Of a stretch of 64,000 bases of DNA, positions 51,888 to 62,163 are shown piece by piece. The notes under the pieces are model-generated. The model was not told the DNA's origin, did not search any database, and worked only from the letters and a program-made list of their open reading frames with translations. Source of the stretch: Novosphingobium sp. CF614 (GTDB lineage Bacteria; Pseudomonadota; Alphaproteobacteria; Sphingomonadales; Sphingomonadaceae); the NCBI RefSeq assembly GCF_900113255.1, contig NZ_FOOR01000002.1, positions 310,001 to 374,000 of the forward strand, given 5' to 3'. Position 1 is the first letter of the stretch; each line of letters starts with the position of its first letter. The translations under genes were made by a program, and so were the position numbers.

Positions 51888-53179
51888 ATATCCTCCCGAT
51901 GGGTTGCGGCCGGCGCTCGCCCGGCGGCCCGCCCGCCCGCCCTGATGACACCGTGGTAATGGGCCAGGATTTCGTCGGCCCAGCTTTCCTCGCTGTTGCA
52001 CAGGTCGCGGTAGCCCGCGTGCCCGGCCAGCGACATCGCCGCTACTTGTCCGTCGTCGGCATGGAGCCGCGCCATTGCCGATGCGAAGGCGGCGGCATCG
52101 GCGGTATCGATCGCCAGGCCGAAGCCGGCGCGCGCGATCTCGCCGGCCACCAGCGCGCGGTCGCTCACGATCGCGGGAACGCCCGAGCCGATCGCCTCCA
52201 GCGCGACCAGCCCGAACGGTTCGGACCAGCGGCTGGGCATCACCGCGACGCGAGCCCGCGAAAGCATGCGCGCCAGGCCGGAGCGATCCTGCCGCCCGAC
52301 GAAGACGGCCGCGGGATTGAGCGCGCGGATGCGATCCACCTCGCTGCCTTCGCCGACGAACACGATCGGCAGGCCGGCGATCCGGGCGGCCCGCGCGGCA
52401 AGATCGGCGCCTTTCTCCACCGAGATGCGCCCGATGAAGAGCACGCCCCGGTTTCGCTCCGCGCACACGCGCTCGGCGCACGGCGGGGTCACGGGATTGC
52501 GCACGGGAAACAGCTTGGCCCGGGGCCATTGGCCGATCGCGAAATTATCCGCCTGGCCGGGATGGATCAGCAGCAGCCGGCTGGCCCCGGCGACACCGCC
52601 CTGCAAGCCCCGCCGCAACCCTTCGCGCCCCGAACGCCACAGCTTCTGCGCATAGGAGGACTTGTCGCACTGGCTGCGCAGGCACGCACCGGAAAGCGGC
52701 ACTAGGGCGCAATCGCGCTCGGCGGCGTAGTTGAAGAAGCCGCCGTTCGGGCAGCAGTTGAAATAGTCGTGCCCGTGCAGGATCACGCGGCCCGCCACCG
52801 GGCGCAGCGCCGCGAATACGGCGGGCGTGAGGATCTTGGACCAGCCGTGGACGTGATAGACGGTGCCCGGCGTGTCGTTGCGCCGGATCCAGTCGCGCGC
52901 GCTGGCATGGACCGAACGGTTGTAGAGGCCCAGCGTCAGCGCCCCCAGCCTGGACCGGTCGAGCAGGGCCTTCCCGCCGAGCGCGACGAACTCGACATCC
53001 CGGCGGCGGAAATTGGCGCCGGAATCCCCCGCGAAGAACGTCACCGGGATATCGCGCGCGCGCAGTTGCCCGATCAGCACCTGGACGAGATGCGAGGCAC
53101 CGCCCAGGGCCTCGCTGAAATCGTGGAACAGCACCACGCGTTCGGGCCCGCCGCGGGACATGAAGGGCTCGTGCCGCAT
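51884..53179 (-). CDS. Family 4 glycosyltransferase
   Basis: This 431-residue GT-B enzyme shows HDFSEALGGASHLVQVLI at the N terminus and the GT4 nucleotide-sugar site GVLFIGRISVEKGADLA plus SRWSEPFGLVALEAIGSGVP. A cysteine-rich segment (FNCCPNGGFF, CLRSQCDKSS) between the domains is shared by some GT4 proteins. It lies 11 bases after the Wza-like gene and overlaps the acyltransferase start. Confidence 0.9.
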   Translation of the reverse strand: MRHEPFMSRGGPERVVLFHDFSEALGGASHLVQVLIGQLRARDIPVTFFAGDSGANFRRRDVEFVALGGKALLDRSRLGALTLGLYNRSVHASARDWIRRNDTPGTVYHVHGWSKILTPAVFAALRPVAGRVILHGHDYFNCCPNGGFFNYAAERDCALVPLSGACLRSQCDKSSYAQKLWRSGREGLRRGLQGGVAGASRLLLIHPGQADNFAIGQWPRAKLFPVRNPVTPPCAERVCAERNRGVLFIGRISVEKGADLAARAARIAGLPIVFVGEGSEVDRIRALNPAAVFVGRQDRSGLARMLSRARVAVMPSRWSEPFGLVALEAIGSGVPAIVSDRALVAGEIARAGFGLAIDTADAAAFASAMARLHADDGQVAAMSLAGHAGYRDLCNSEESWADEILAHYHGVIRAGGRAAGRAPAATHREDI

Positions 53180-53190
53180 CCCCGCGCTCC

Positions 53191-53757
53191 TCAGAAGTAC
53201 CGCGGCTCGATCCTGACGGTATCGCCCGGGAGCACCGCGGCGCCGCTGGTCAGCTTGTAGGCGGCTTCGGAAGCCTCGCCGGCGTGGCGGACATAGACCA
53301 CGTTCTCGTTCGCGCGGTAGGTGAAGCCGCCCGCCTTGGCGACCAGCGCCTGGACCGACATCTGCCGGGTATAAGCATATTCCCCCGGTTTCTCCACTTC
53401 GCCCAGGATGTAGATCGGCCGATAGCTCACCACGTCCAGGTTGATCTTGGCGTTGCGCACGTATTCGCGCCCCAGCGTCTCGGTCAGTTCGCCGCGGAGC
53501 TGGGCCAGCGTCTTGCCGGCGGCCTTGACGTCCCCGACCATCGGCAGGCCGACCATGCCTTCCTCGTTGACCACATATTCGCCGGAGAGGCCTTCTTCCC
53601 GGAACACCTCGAGCTTGAGCCTGTCACCGGCGGAAAGGCGATATTCGGCAACGTCGACGCTCGGCAAAGCGGTGCTCGCGGTGGACGCGCACCCCATCAG
53701 CATCGCGCAGCCGACGGCGGCCGGGATGACAGCTTGAACGATCGTGCGAAGCGGCAT
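53191..53757 (-). CDS. Wza-like polysaccharide export lipoprotein
   Basis: This 188-residue outer-membrane lipoprotein has a signal ending in a lipobox (AMLMGC) and the Poly_export and SLBB domains: YRLSAGDRLKLEVFREEGLS, VGLPMVGDVKAAGKTLAQLR, YILGEVEKPGEYAY and GDTVRIEPRYF. It is shorter than Wza (about 380) and lacks its C-terminal helix. The ATG at 53757 has AAAGGG upstream; starts at 53772 and 53790 are less well supported. It should form the export channel with the Wzc-like protein. Confidence 0.9.
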   Translation of the reverse strand: MPLRTIVQAVIPAAVGCAMLMGCASTASTALPSVDVAEYRLSAGDRLKLEVFREEGLSGEYVVNEEGMVGLPMVGDVKAAGKTLAQLRGELTETLGREYVRNAKINLDVVSYRPIYILGEVEKPGEYAYTRQMSVQALVAKAGGFTYRANENVVYVRHAGEASEAAYKLTSGAAVLPGDTVRIEPRYF

Positions 53758-53881
53758 TGCGGGCCCTTTCATAAAAGCTAGAAAGTTCATATGTTTACGT
53801 ATAACCACAGCGAAACGACCAAGTGGGCCCCAATGGGGGACCAGGGTGGGACGACAGGGGGACCAGGCACCGCACCCGGCA

Positions 53882-55036
53882 TCACGCCACCAGCCGCGAT
53901 GCGCGGCGGTAGTAATCGAGCGCCTCAAGGATCCCGGTCGCGAAGGCCTCCGGCGAAAACCGGGCGGCGTTCGCCACCGCGTCCTGCGGGTCGAACTGCG
54001 GAAGCCACGCCTCGAAACGGTCGATGGCATCGCACAGCGCGTCAACCGTCTGTTCGGGGAAGAACAGCCCGGTCCGGCCTTCGACGATCGAATCGACCGC
54101 ACCCCCGTGGCCATAGGCGATGACCGGACGGCCACTGGCATTGGCCTCCACCGGGACGATGCCGAAATCTTCCTCCGGCGTGAAGACCAGCGCCTTGCAC
54201 GTCGCATAGGCCGCCTTCAGCTCGGCGAAGCTCAGCCGCCGGCGCACCTCGACATTGGGCCCGGCGTGGGAGGAGACATATTTGAACATCTCGCCGTCGC
54301 CGACCATCAGCGCCGGCACGCCCAGGCGGTTGAATGCTTCCAGCGCGATGTCGGCGCGCTTGTAGGGAGTCATCTGGCTGACCCACAGGTAGCGGTCGGT
54401 GACCTGTTCCACCGGCTGGTAGGCATCCACCGTGACCGGAGGGTGCACCACCCGCGCCTCCCGCCCCCAGACCTTGCGGATGCGGCGGGCGATGAAGGTG
54501 CTGTTGGCGATGATGCCGTCCACCCGGCTGGCGGAGCTGACGTCCCATTGCCGCAGGCGGTGGAACATCGTGGGCATCATCATGCGGCTGAGCCCGCCCG
54601 CCGAAGCCTTGTAGTCCTGATAATGGTCCCACAAGTAGCGCATCGGTGAATGGCAGTAGCAGACATGCAGGGCGTCCGGGCTGGTGATGATCCCCTTGGC
54701 GGGGCCGGATTCGCTGCTGATGACCAGATCATAGCCCCGCAGGTCGAGCTCCTCGAGCGCCATCGGCATGAGCGGCAGGTATTTCTGGTAATGCCTGCGG
54801 GCGCCCGGCAGCCGGCCGACGAAAGTCTCGCGCACGTTGGCGGCGCGGATCTTTTCCGACACTTTGTCCGGATCGTAGACGTGGGTGAACACATCGGCGC
54901 CGGGAAACAGGTCCAGCAGCCGTTCCAGCACGCGCTCGCCGCCGCGCATGGCGATCAGCCAATAATGCACGATCGCGACCCGGGGCGCGAGGCGCGGTGC
55001 AACCCAGGGCGGCACGGAGAGGCCCGCGCCGGTCAC
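53882..55036 (-). CDS. Family 4 glycosyltransferase
   Basis: This 384-residue GT-B enzyme has the start RVAIVHYWLIAMRGGERVLE, YCHSPMRYLWDHYQDYK, the YLWVSQMTPYKRADIALEAF nucleotide-sugar region and EDFGIVPVEANASGRPVIAY. This subgroup includes mannosyl/rhamnosyl transferases, but the sugar cannot be told. The GTG at 55036 overlaps the Wzc-like stop (GTGA). A gap of 124 bases separates it from the Wza-like gene downstream. Confidence 0.9.
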   Translation of the reverse strand: MTGAGLSVPPWVAPRLAPRVAIVHYWLIAMRGGERVLERLLDLFPGADVFTHVYDPDKVSEKIRAANVRETFVGRLPGARRHYQKYLPLMPMALEELDLRGYDLVISSESGPAKGIITSPDALHVCYCHSPMRYLWDHYQDYKASAGGLSRMMMPTMFHRLRQWDVSSASRVDGIIANSTFIARRIRKVWGREARVVHPPVTVDAYQPVEQVTDRYLWVSQMTPYKRADIALEAFNRLGVPALMVGDGEMFKYVSSHAGPNVEVRRRLSFAELKAAYATCKALVFTPEEDFGIVPVEANASGRPVIAYGHGGAVDSIVEGRTGLFFPEQTVDALCDAIDRFEAWLPQFDPQDAVANAARFSPEAFATGILEALDYYRRASRLVA

Positions 55037-57273
55037 GCGTAGTACCGCCGGTACTGTTCGTAGAAGCTGGCCGCGTCGGTGCCGCCGAAGCGCACCTGCT
55101 TCTTCATGTCGACCAGGTTGAGCACGATGCCCAGGTCCTTGATCGTGCGGATCGGCAATTGCCGCACCGCCGCGCTTATCACCCGGTCGATCGTCCTGCG
55201 CCAGCGGACCACCAGCACCACGTTGTCCGCCAGCGAGACGATCTCGCGCGATTCCGCGATCGGCAGGATCGGCGGGCAATCGAGGATGATGACGTCGAAG
55301 TCCTCCCTCAGGCGCGCGATGACGCGGTGCAGGCGGCCGCGCTCGGTCAGCCGCTCGCCCTTGGGGAATGGCCGGGTGATCGGGATCACGCGCATGGTCG
55401 AATGCGCTTCCTGGTACTGCGCGATCCGGCCGGTTTCCGAGTGCAGTGCCTCGTGGAGACCCGGCGCGCCATCGGCCAGGCCGAACTGCTTGCTCAACTG
55501 CGCGCGGATCACGTCGCAATCGATCACCGCCGCGCGCTCGCCCGCCATGGCGAGCGCGCGGCCCATGCAGGCCGCGATCGTCGACTTGCCCTCGCCGGGG
55601 ATCGCCGAGGTGATGGCGATGACCTTGCACGGCCCCGAGGCCGCCTGGCGGATCGAGACGATGACGTTGCGCAGCGCCTCGGAGAAAGCGCCGTCGGGAT
55701 ATTCACGCACCGTATCGAGCGGCGAGCCGGCGTGCGGGTCCACGGTGCGATAGGCCGGCACGAAACCCAGGCCGCGAATGCCCAGGCGGCCCTCGACATC
55801 GTCGAGCGTGGTCAGGCCGCGATAGGAAAGCTCCGAGACGATCGCCAGCATCGCGCCGAGCAGGACGCCCACCACCAGCCCCAGGGCCAGGTTGAGCACC
55901 AGGTCGGGCGATTCGGGCAGGATCGGCACGTTGGCGGCGGAGATCAGGCGTGCGGTCGGCTGCTCCGATCCGCTGCCCGCCACCACTGCGCTATAGCGAT
56001 CGAGGTACGACTGGTAGAGCGTCTGCGCCGCCTGCGCGCGCTTTTCGAGATCGGCCAGAGCCACCAGCGCGCTATTGTCCGTGCTGAGCTGCGAGCGCGT
56101 GCCGCTGCGGCTGGCGAGCAGCGAGGACAGCCGCTCCGCCGAAGCCTGCGCGCGCGATTCCAGTCCTTTCAGCGAACGGTTGACCTCGGCCGCGATCTGC
56201 CGGTCGATATCGACGATCTGCCGGCGCACCGTGACCAGGTCCGGGTTGCCATCGAAGTAGCGCTGCGACATGTCGCGTTCGCGGATGACCAGCTGCGCGC
56301 GCTGCGCCCGCAAGGCCGAAACCACTTGCGAGGCGGCGGCCTCTCCCACGCCGTCCGCCCCGCCCGAACGCAGCTGTCCCCGCGCGCTGGAAAGCGCCGC
56401 CGCGTCCTGCGCGGCTTCCGCGCGCGCGGCGGCGATCTGCTGGTTGTAGGTGGAGATCTCCTGCTCGGTCAGGCTGGTCGCGGCCGAACTGAGCAGCCCG
56501 GTGCGCACCCGGTAGGATTGCACCGCGGCGAAAGTCCGGTTGGCGGCCTGGCGCAGTTCGTCGACGCGGGTCTGCAACACCCGGGCGGCGGTGGCGTTGG
56601 TGCGGGCGCGTTCGCGGGCATCGTCGGTCGTGAACAGGCGCGCGTAAGTATTGGCGACGGAGGCGGCGCGGCGCGGGTCCGAATCGTCGAAGGCAATGCG
56701 CAAGTTGAACGATTCGCCGACCCGCGCGACATCGAGGCGGGTAATCAGATAAGTGACGGCCGCTTCGCGAAACGCCGGCGAGGCACTGTCGACACCCGCC
56801 GCCGCGCGCCCGCGCCGGATGCCGAGCGTGGCAAGGATATTGTCCAGCGCCGTTCGCGGCTCGGCCACGTCGGCGCGGAAACCCTCGTCCTCGAGCAGCC
56901 CGGTCCGGTCGAGCACCTGGCCCGCCATCTCGCGCGAGCGGATCAGTTGGATCTGCGTCTCCACCTCTTCCGATCGCGTCGGGCCCTCGTTGACCTGTTC
57001 GTCATCGTTCGGCACCACTTCGGTGGAGCGCGTAATCATCACCACATCTGCGCTGGAGCGATAGATCCGGGGCAGCGCGGTCGTCCAGACCAGCGCGAGC
57101 ACCACGCAGATCGCCAGCGTCAGGAACAGAACCTCACGGCGCCGCCGCAGCATCGCCAGCAGCAGCCGCACCGTTATCTGCTCCTCGGAAGCCTCATGGA
57201 AGGCTGCGCCATCCGCGATGACTTGCGGAACGCCGCCTCGGGGCTCGTAGATAGCGGGAAGGTTCAAGCGCAA
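55033..57273 (-). CDS. Wzc/ExoP-like polysaccharide co-polymerase and tyrosine autokinase
   Basis: This 746-residue inner-membrane protein has a Wzz domain between two membrane segments (LFLTLAICVVLALVWTTAL near 50-68 and LVLNLALGLVVGVLLGAML near 470), with a long coiled periplasmic part. The cytoplasmic kinase has Walker A AIPGEGKSTIAA, Walker A' VIDCDVIRAQLS and Walker B VIILDCPPILP. The tyrosine tail is YEQYRRYYA. It should control chain length and export with the Wza-like lipoprotein. Confidence 0.93.
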   Translation of the reverse strand: MRLNLPAIYEPRGGVPQVIADGAAFHEASEEQITVRLLLAMLRRRREVLFLTLAICVVLALVWTTALPRIYRSSADVVMITRSTEVVPNDDEQVNEGPTRSEEVETQIQLIRSREMAGQVLDRTGLLEDEGFRADVAEPRTALDNILATLGIRRGRAAAGVDSASPAFREAAVTYLITRLDVARVGESFNLRIAFDDSDPRRAASVANTYARLFTTDDARERARTNATAARVLQTRVDELRQAANRTFAAVQSYRVRTGLLSSAATSLTEQEISTYNQQIAAARAEAAQDAAALSSARGQLRSGGADGVGEAAASQVVSALRAQRAQLVIRERDMSQRYFDGNPDLVTVRRQIVDIDRQIAAEVNRSLKGLESRAQASAERLSSLLASRSGTRSQLSTDNSALVALADLEKRAQAAQTLYQSYLDRYSAVVAGSGSEQPTARLISAANVPILPESPDLVLNLALGLVVGVLLGAMLAIVSELSYRGLTTLDDVEGRLGIRGLGFVPAYRTVDPHAGSPLDTVREYPDGAFSEALRNVIVSIRQAASGPCKVIAITSAIPGEGKSTIAACMGRALAMAGERAAVIDCDVIRAQLSKQFGLADGAPGLHEALHSETGRIAQYQEAHSTMRVIPITRPFPKGERLTERGRLHRVIARLREDFDVIILDCPPILPIAESREIVSLADNVVLVVRWRRTIDRVISAAVRQLPIRTIKDLGIVLNLVDMKKQVRFGGTDAASFYEQYRRYYA

Positions 57274-57289
57274 AACTCCCTCGGGCCCT

Positions 57290-58573
57290 CTAGGCGCCCG
57301 GCGTGACGGTGATGCCGAGGCCGGCGCCGAACGAGGTGAACGGATTGACGAGCGGCGCGCCGCGGACCTCCTGCCGCAGGAAATCGACGTAGGCTCCCAC
57401 CGACACGCCCCGGTTCAGCCGGTACTGGGCCCGCAGCCGCATCGACTTGCGCCAGGTTCGGGTATCGGCTTCGCTGAAATCGCCCCGTTCCAGCCCCGCC
57501 ACGGCGGAAAGGCGCAAATTGCGCAGCGGGTCGTAGTAGGCGCTCAGCATGAAGGCATCGGCCAGGATACCGCCGACCCGAAGGTTGCCGCTGTTGCGGA
57601 ACGTCCTGCTCGCCTGCGCCCGCAACGTCACCAGCGGCGTGACGTACCACTGCACGTCGGCCCGGAAGGTCAGCCCCTGGAAATCGCGATAGGCCGGCGG
57701 CGCGTAGTCACGTGACTGGTAGCCCACGCCCACCTCGCCGGAAATGACAGGCGAAAGCTGCCCGCGCAGTCCGACCATGACCTGGTAGCCGCGCGAATCC
57801 CGCCGCAAGGCCGTGGGCGCCGAGGTGGAATCGATATCTTCATAGGCGCCGGCGGCAAAGGCCGAGACCAGGCCCGAGAAATCATAGTCGAGCCGGACCT
57901 CGCCGCGCAGCGTGCGCGTGTCGCGAAAGGACTGGTCTGCCGTCCCGCCGCCGGTCAACGCCACCGGGTCATAATCGACGCGCTCGTATCGCAGCGCCGG
58001 AGCGAGGCGGAAGCGGCCGAGTTCGAGCCGGGTGCCAAAGTCGCCCGCGAGCCGGTCATAGCTGATCGGTTCGGCCGCATCGAGCGCCGAGCCAGCGGTG
58101 CTGCGCGGTTCGATCAGGTGCGAAAACTCGATCGAGACCTTGGCCGCATGCCGGGCACCGAAGTCCAGTCGCCCATGCCCGGCCAGCGCGAATTCCGCGC
58201 TGTTTTCGGTCCGGTAGCGGGAAAAACGCCGCAAGGTGCCGGCGGCCGAAAAGTCAAGCTCGTGGCGCGGCAGGTCGGCGCGCAGGGCCAGCGACGGCAT
58301 CACCGTGGCCAGCGCCGCCGCCTTCGCATCCGGACGATTGAACACATTGCCGTCATACCCCGCGACGATCGAGACGCTGGGCTGCGCGAAGACCGGCCCG
58401 ACCAGGATCGGGCGCGGCCGATAGGCGGGCTCGATCCGGGCGCCCGCCACGTCGTCCCGGTCGAGTTGGGGCTCGATGACGATCGAGGAACCGGCGCCGA
58501 CCGTCTGGGCGACGGCAAGCGCCGGCGCCATCACCGCTCCCGACGACACCGCCAGCCTGGCAAGACCATTCAT
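57290..58573 (-). CDS. Outer-membrane beta-barrel protein, BBP2-like
   Basis: This 427-residue protein has a signal peptide (MNGLARLAVSSGAVMAPALAVAQ) and alternating beta-strand pattern ending ASFGAGLGITVTPGA-type sequence. It matches the putative beta-barrel porin-2 type common at the head of alphaproteobacterial exopolysaccharide operons. AAGGTGAG precedes the ATG at 58573; the longer frame upstream has no signal. It heads the reverse-strand operon and may help secrete or anchor the polysaccharide. Confidence 0.82.
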   Translation of the reverse strand: MNGLARLAVSSGAVMAPALAVAQTVGAGSSIVIEPQLDRDDVAGARIEPAYRPRPILVGPVFAQPSVSIVAGYDGNVFNRPDAKAAALATVMPSLALRADLPRHELDFSAAGTLRRFSRYRTENSAEFALAGHGRLDFGARHAAKVSIEFSHLIEPRSTAGSALDAAEPISYDRLAGDFGTRLELGRFRLAPALRYERVDYDPVALTGGGTADQSFRDTRTLRGEVRLDYDFSGLVSAFAAGAYEDIDSTSAPTALRRDSRGYQVMVGLRGQLSPVISGEVGVGYQSRDYAPPAYRDFQGLTFRADVQWYVTPLVTLRAQASRTFRNSGNLRVGGILADAFMLSAYYDPLRNLRLSAVAGLERGDFSEADTRTWRKSMRLRAQYRLNRGVSVGAYVDFLRQEVRGAPLVNPFTSFGAGLGITVTPGA

Positions 58574-58808
58574 CCTGCTCACCTTGCCCAGACACGGGAA
58601 ATTGAGAAAAACCCCACGAATATCTCCAAACGGATCCGGGGAAATTCCGGCCGCTTCATCAAAAATGCCAATGTCCATTATATACTTCCGACATCGGATG
58701 GAAAAATCCAACGCCGGCAATCGATCTTGGCGACTCATCGTAAGTAAATCTGCGTGTCGTCTGGATCTTCCAATGACACTCAGGACTTCTGTCTAATGAG
58801 TATCGCGA

Positions 58809-60170
58809 CTATTCGCGCAGCGCGCGCTTGAATTGATCCGAAAGGGGGCGAATAATGTATTGCAGGATCGTTCGCTGCTGGGTCTGGATGAACACTTCGA
58901 CCGGCATACCCACCGAAAGACGCACCTTTCCAAGCTTCCTGAACTCTGCATCCGGAATGGAGACAGTGGCCGAGTAATAGGATGCGTTGGTGGCCTGATC
59001 GATCGAGCGATCGGCCCCGACCCGGGTCACCGTGCCGGTGAGCTCGGGCGTGGTGCGCATGCTGAGCGCGGTAAAGCGCAAGTGCGCCGGCTGCCCCACC
59101 ACGACGCTGTCGATGTCCGTCAGCTTCACTTGCGCCCGGACCACGAGGCGATCCAGGTCGGGGACGATTTCCATGAGCGCCTCACCGGCCGGAACCACGC
59201 TGCTCACGGTGCGGACCCGCAGCTTGTCGACGATGCCGTCCTGCGGCGCGCGGATCACGGTGCGGTCGTTCTGGTCGCTGGCGGCGGCCTCCTGCTTGCG
59301 CAAGTCCGAAATCATCGCCTGGACTTGCGCAAGCTCGAGCGCCGCCTCGCTGCGCGCGGCGCTGCTCACGGAAGCCATCTGCACTTGCAGCTCGCCGATC
59401 CGCGCCCGCGCCTCGGTCATGCCCGAAACGGCGGCCGCCTTCTGGGCCTGTACCCCCACCGCCGCGCGTTCGAGCGCGTTCAGGCGATCGAGCGTGGTCA
59501 GGCGTCCTTCGTAGAGCTGGCGGGTCTGGGCCAGTTCCTCGCGCACCAGTCTTTCCTGCCGTTCGTAGGCGTCGGCCTGGCTGGCGTAAGTGGCGATCTC
59601 GGCGCGGCTCTGGGCGATGCGGGCCTGAAGCTGTCCGAGCTGGTCCCCCCGCGCGCGCCGCGCCAGCGCCAGGCTGCGGCGTTCGTCCTCCATCGCCGCC
59701 CCGACCCCCGGATCGCCCGCCTTGCGGACCAGTTCCCCGGGATAGGCAATCGTCGCCGCGCCGCTCTGGATCGCGCGGAGCCGCGCCGCCCTGGCCAGTA
59801 ACTGGTCCAGGTTGAGGCCGGTATATTCGGCGGCGGCGCCCGAAACCCTGCTGTCCAGCCGGATGAGCGCCTGGCCTTTCCTCACATGATCCCCGTCCCG
59901 CACCAGGATGTCGGAAGCGACACCGCCGAACGGATGCGAGATCTCCTTGACGTGCGTCTCCACCGTCACTTCGCCCGGCGCGATCACCGCCCCCGCCATC
60001 GGCAGGAACGTGATGAGCCCGCCGATGCCGAGCACCAGTAATGCCACCGTGCCAAGGCCAAGCCGCACCAGCCGGGAAAGCCCTCGCTCGGCGGCGGCCG
60101 CGAACACGCCGTCCACGGGCGCGAGCGCACGCCCGGACAGGTCCGGGACGATCCGCACCGGAGGGTTCAT
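58809..60170 (-). CDS. HlyD-family periplasmic adaptor of type I secretion system
   Basis: This 453-residue membrane fusion protein has one N-terminal membrane segment (LGTVALLVLGIGGLITFL), the VIAPGEVTVETHVKEISHPFGG lipoyl-like motif, a long coiled-coil hairpin (about residues 150-310) and the C-terminal VSSVVPAGEALMEIVP barrel. It is of the PrtE/HlyD type. The ATG at 60170 is chosen; a GTG seven codons upstream is possible. It lies after the ABC exporter gene on the same strand. The 235 bases after its stop (58574-58808) hold no gene and should contain the promoter of the polysaccharide operon. Confidence 0.92.
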   Translation of the reverse strand: MNPPVRIVPDLSGRALAPVDGVFAAAAERGLSRLVRLGLGTVALLVLGIGGLITFLPMAGAVIAPGEVTVETHVKEISHPFGGVASDILVRDGDHVRKGQALIRLDSRVSGAAAEYTGLNLDQLLARAARLRAIQSGAATIAYPGELVRKAGDPGVGAAMEDERRSLALARRARGDQLGQLQARIAQSRAEIATYASQADAYERQERLVREELAQTRQLYEGRLTTLDRLNALERAAVGVQAQKAAAVSGMTEARARIGELQVQMASVSSAARSEAALELAQVQAMISDLRKQEAAASDQNDRTVIRAPQDGIVDKLRVRTVSSVVPAGEALMEIVPDLDRLVVRAQVKLTDIDSVVVGQPAHLRFTALSMRTTPELTGTVTRVGADRSIDQATNASYYSATVSIPDAEFRKLGKVRLSVGMPVEVFIQTQQRTILQYIIRPLSDQFKRALRE

Positions 60171-60288
60171 GGCTGCCCTGGGCGCATGCACGCGCCCTCT
60201 CCGGCGCGGCGCGGCGGCGCGGCGTCCTTCGCCCCCTGTACGCGTTCGGGTGGTACGCGTTCAGGGCTCGGATCCACGAGGCCCGCCA

Positions 60289-62040
60289 TCATTCGCCGAC
60301 CTGCGCGGCCATGTCCGCCTCCTCGCGCTTGCTCTCGCTCCGGGAAATCGGCGCGGGCGGTCTCATTCGGGTCTGGAATTCCTCGCGTGTCTCGAAGCGT
60401 TCGATCCGGCCGTTGTTCATCACCATGATGTGGCTGACGTGGGCGATCACGCTGGGACGATGGGCGATCACGAGCACGATCCCACCCCGCTCGCGCACGC
60501 GCTTGATGGCCTGGCCCAGCGCCATCTCGCCTTCGTAGTCGAGGTTGCTGTTGGGCTCGTCCAGCACGATCAGGAACGGATCGCCGTAGAGCGCGCGGGC
60601 CAGCGCGATGCGCTGGCACTGGCCGGCCGAGAGCCCTCCCCCCTGCGGGCCGATCAGGTAATCGTAGCCGCCGTCGAGCCGGACGATCAGGTCATGGCAA
60701 TCCGCCGCCCTGGCCGCCTTGAGAATCGCTTCGCGGTCGGCATCGGGGCGGAAGCGGGCGATGTTCTGGGCGATCGTTCCTTCGAACAGCTCGATCGACT
60801 GCGGCACATAGCCGATGATCCGCGCGATCTGGTCCGGCGACCACTGTTCCAGCGTCGCCCCGTCCAGCCGCACCGAACCGCGCAGCGCCGGCCAGACGCC
60901 GCAGACGATCCGCGCCAGCGTGGTCTTGCCCGATCCGCTTCGCCCCACCACCGCCAGCGCCTCGCCCGCCTCCAGCTTGAAGGCCACGTCGGCGAGCGTC
61001 ACCGTGCGCGTGCCCGGCGGCGCGGCAGTCACCCCGGCCACCGAGATGCCGGCATTCGGGAACTCCAGCCCCATCGGTTCGACCTGATGGGGAACCGCAT
61101 CCAGCAGTTCGCGCAGCCGCCCCAGCGCCTGCCGGCTCGACACCATGCCCTTCCAGTTGGCGATCACCTGCTCGACCGGCGCCAGCGCGCGGGAAGACAG
61201 GATCGAGCTGGCGATGATGATGCCGCCGGTCGCGCTGCCCTCGATCACCAGGTAGGCGCCCAGCGCCAGCGTGGCCGACTGCAGGAGCATGCGAAACGCC
61301 TTGGTCACGCCCGACATCGTGCTGGAAATATAGGAGAAGCGATCGTTCGCCCGCAGGTACTCGGACTCCGCCGCATGCCATTCGCCGCGCCGCGCCCCGG
61401 CCATGCCCAGCGCCTTGAGCGTTTCCGCGTTGCGCAGGGTGGCATCGGCCAGGCCCGCCCGCCGCGCCCCGGTGCGCATCGTCGCCAGCGCGAGCGGCTC
61501 GGTCATGCGGTTGTTGAGCAGCATCAGCGAGACCAGCACCAGGACGCCGGCCAGCGCGAGCAGGCCCAGCGACCAGTGGAACACGCCGAGGATCAGAAGG
61601 TACACGGCAATCCACGGCAGGTCGAGCACCGCCAGCGGACCCGGACCCGAAAGATAGGCGCGCACGGTATCGACATCGCGCACGATCTGCGTGCCGCCCG
61701 GCATCGTCCCCCGCGTCAGTTCATAGCGTGAGATCACGTCCAGCACGCGGTCGCTGATCGATCGCATGAACAGCGAACCGACATGGACCATGATGCGCCC
61801 CCGGATCACGTCGAGCGCCGCCTGGAACGCATAGGCCAGCGTGACCATCACCAGCAGGCTGACCAGCGAAGGCACGCTGCGGCTGGGCAGCACGTCGTCA
61901 TACGTCAGCAGCATGAAGAACGAGCCGGAAAGCAGCAGCACGTTGTAGACGCTGCTGATCGCGACGATCGGGAGCAGAACACGCCGCATCGGCGCGATCG
62001 CGGCCTTGAGCTCTGCCGAAAGCCGAACGGCGAAAATCAT
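60289..62040 (-). CDS. Type I secretion ABC transporter/ATPase (PrtD/HlyB-like)
   Basis: This 583-residue exporter has an N-terminal membrane domain with about six segments and a C-terminal ATPase: Walker A VVGRSGSGKTTLAR, signature GGGLSAGQCQRIALARALYG, Walker B LIVLDEPNSNLD and switch His in VIAHRPS. No C39 peptidase domain is present, as in PrtD, which exports RTX proteases with C-terminal signals. It is divergent from the TolC-like gene across a 123-base gap. Confidence 0.93.
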   Translation of the reverse strand: MIFAVRLSAELKAAIAPMRRVLLPIVAISSVYNVLLLSGSFFMLLTYDDVLPSRSVPSLVSLLVMVTLAYAFQAALDVIRGRIMVHVGSLFMRSISDRVLDVISRYELTRGTMPGGTQIVRDVDTVRAYLSGPGPLAVLDLPWIAVYLLILGVFHWSLGLLALAGVLVLVSLMLLNNRMTEPLALATMRTGARRAGLADATLRNAETLKALGMAGARRGEWHAAESEYLRANDRFSYISSTMSGVTKAFRMLLQSATLALGAYLVIEGSATGGIIIASSILSSRALAPVEQVIANWKGMVSSRQALGRLRELLDAVPHQVEPMGLEFPNAGISVAGVTAAPPGTRTVTLADVAFKLEAGEALAVVGRSGSGKTTLARIVCGVWPALRGSVRLDGATLEQWSPDQIARIIGYVPQSIELFEGTIAQNIARFRPDADREAILKAARAADCHDLIVRLDGGYDYLIGPQGGGLSAGQCQRIALARALYGDPFLIVLDEPNSNLDYEGEMALGQAIKRVRERGGIVLVIAHRPSVIAHVSHIMVMNNGRIERFETREEFQTRMRPPAPISRSESKREEADMAAQVGE

Positions 62041-62163
62041 AATTACGTCCTGACTGGAACAGTCTCACGCTGCGTTACAACAACTCCGCGTATAAATTAC
62101 CACAACCAATACATCAGTTTTGGGGATTGTGGCCGCGAGGTCTATCGTTCGAAGGGAACGAAT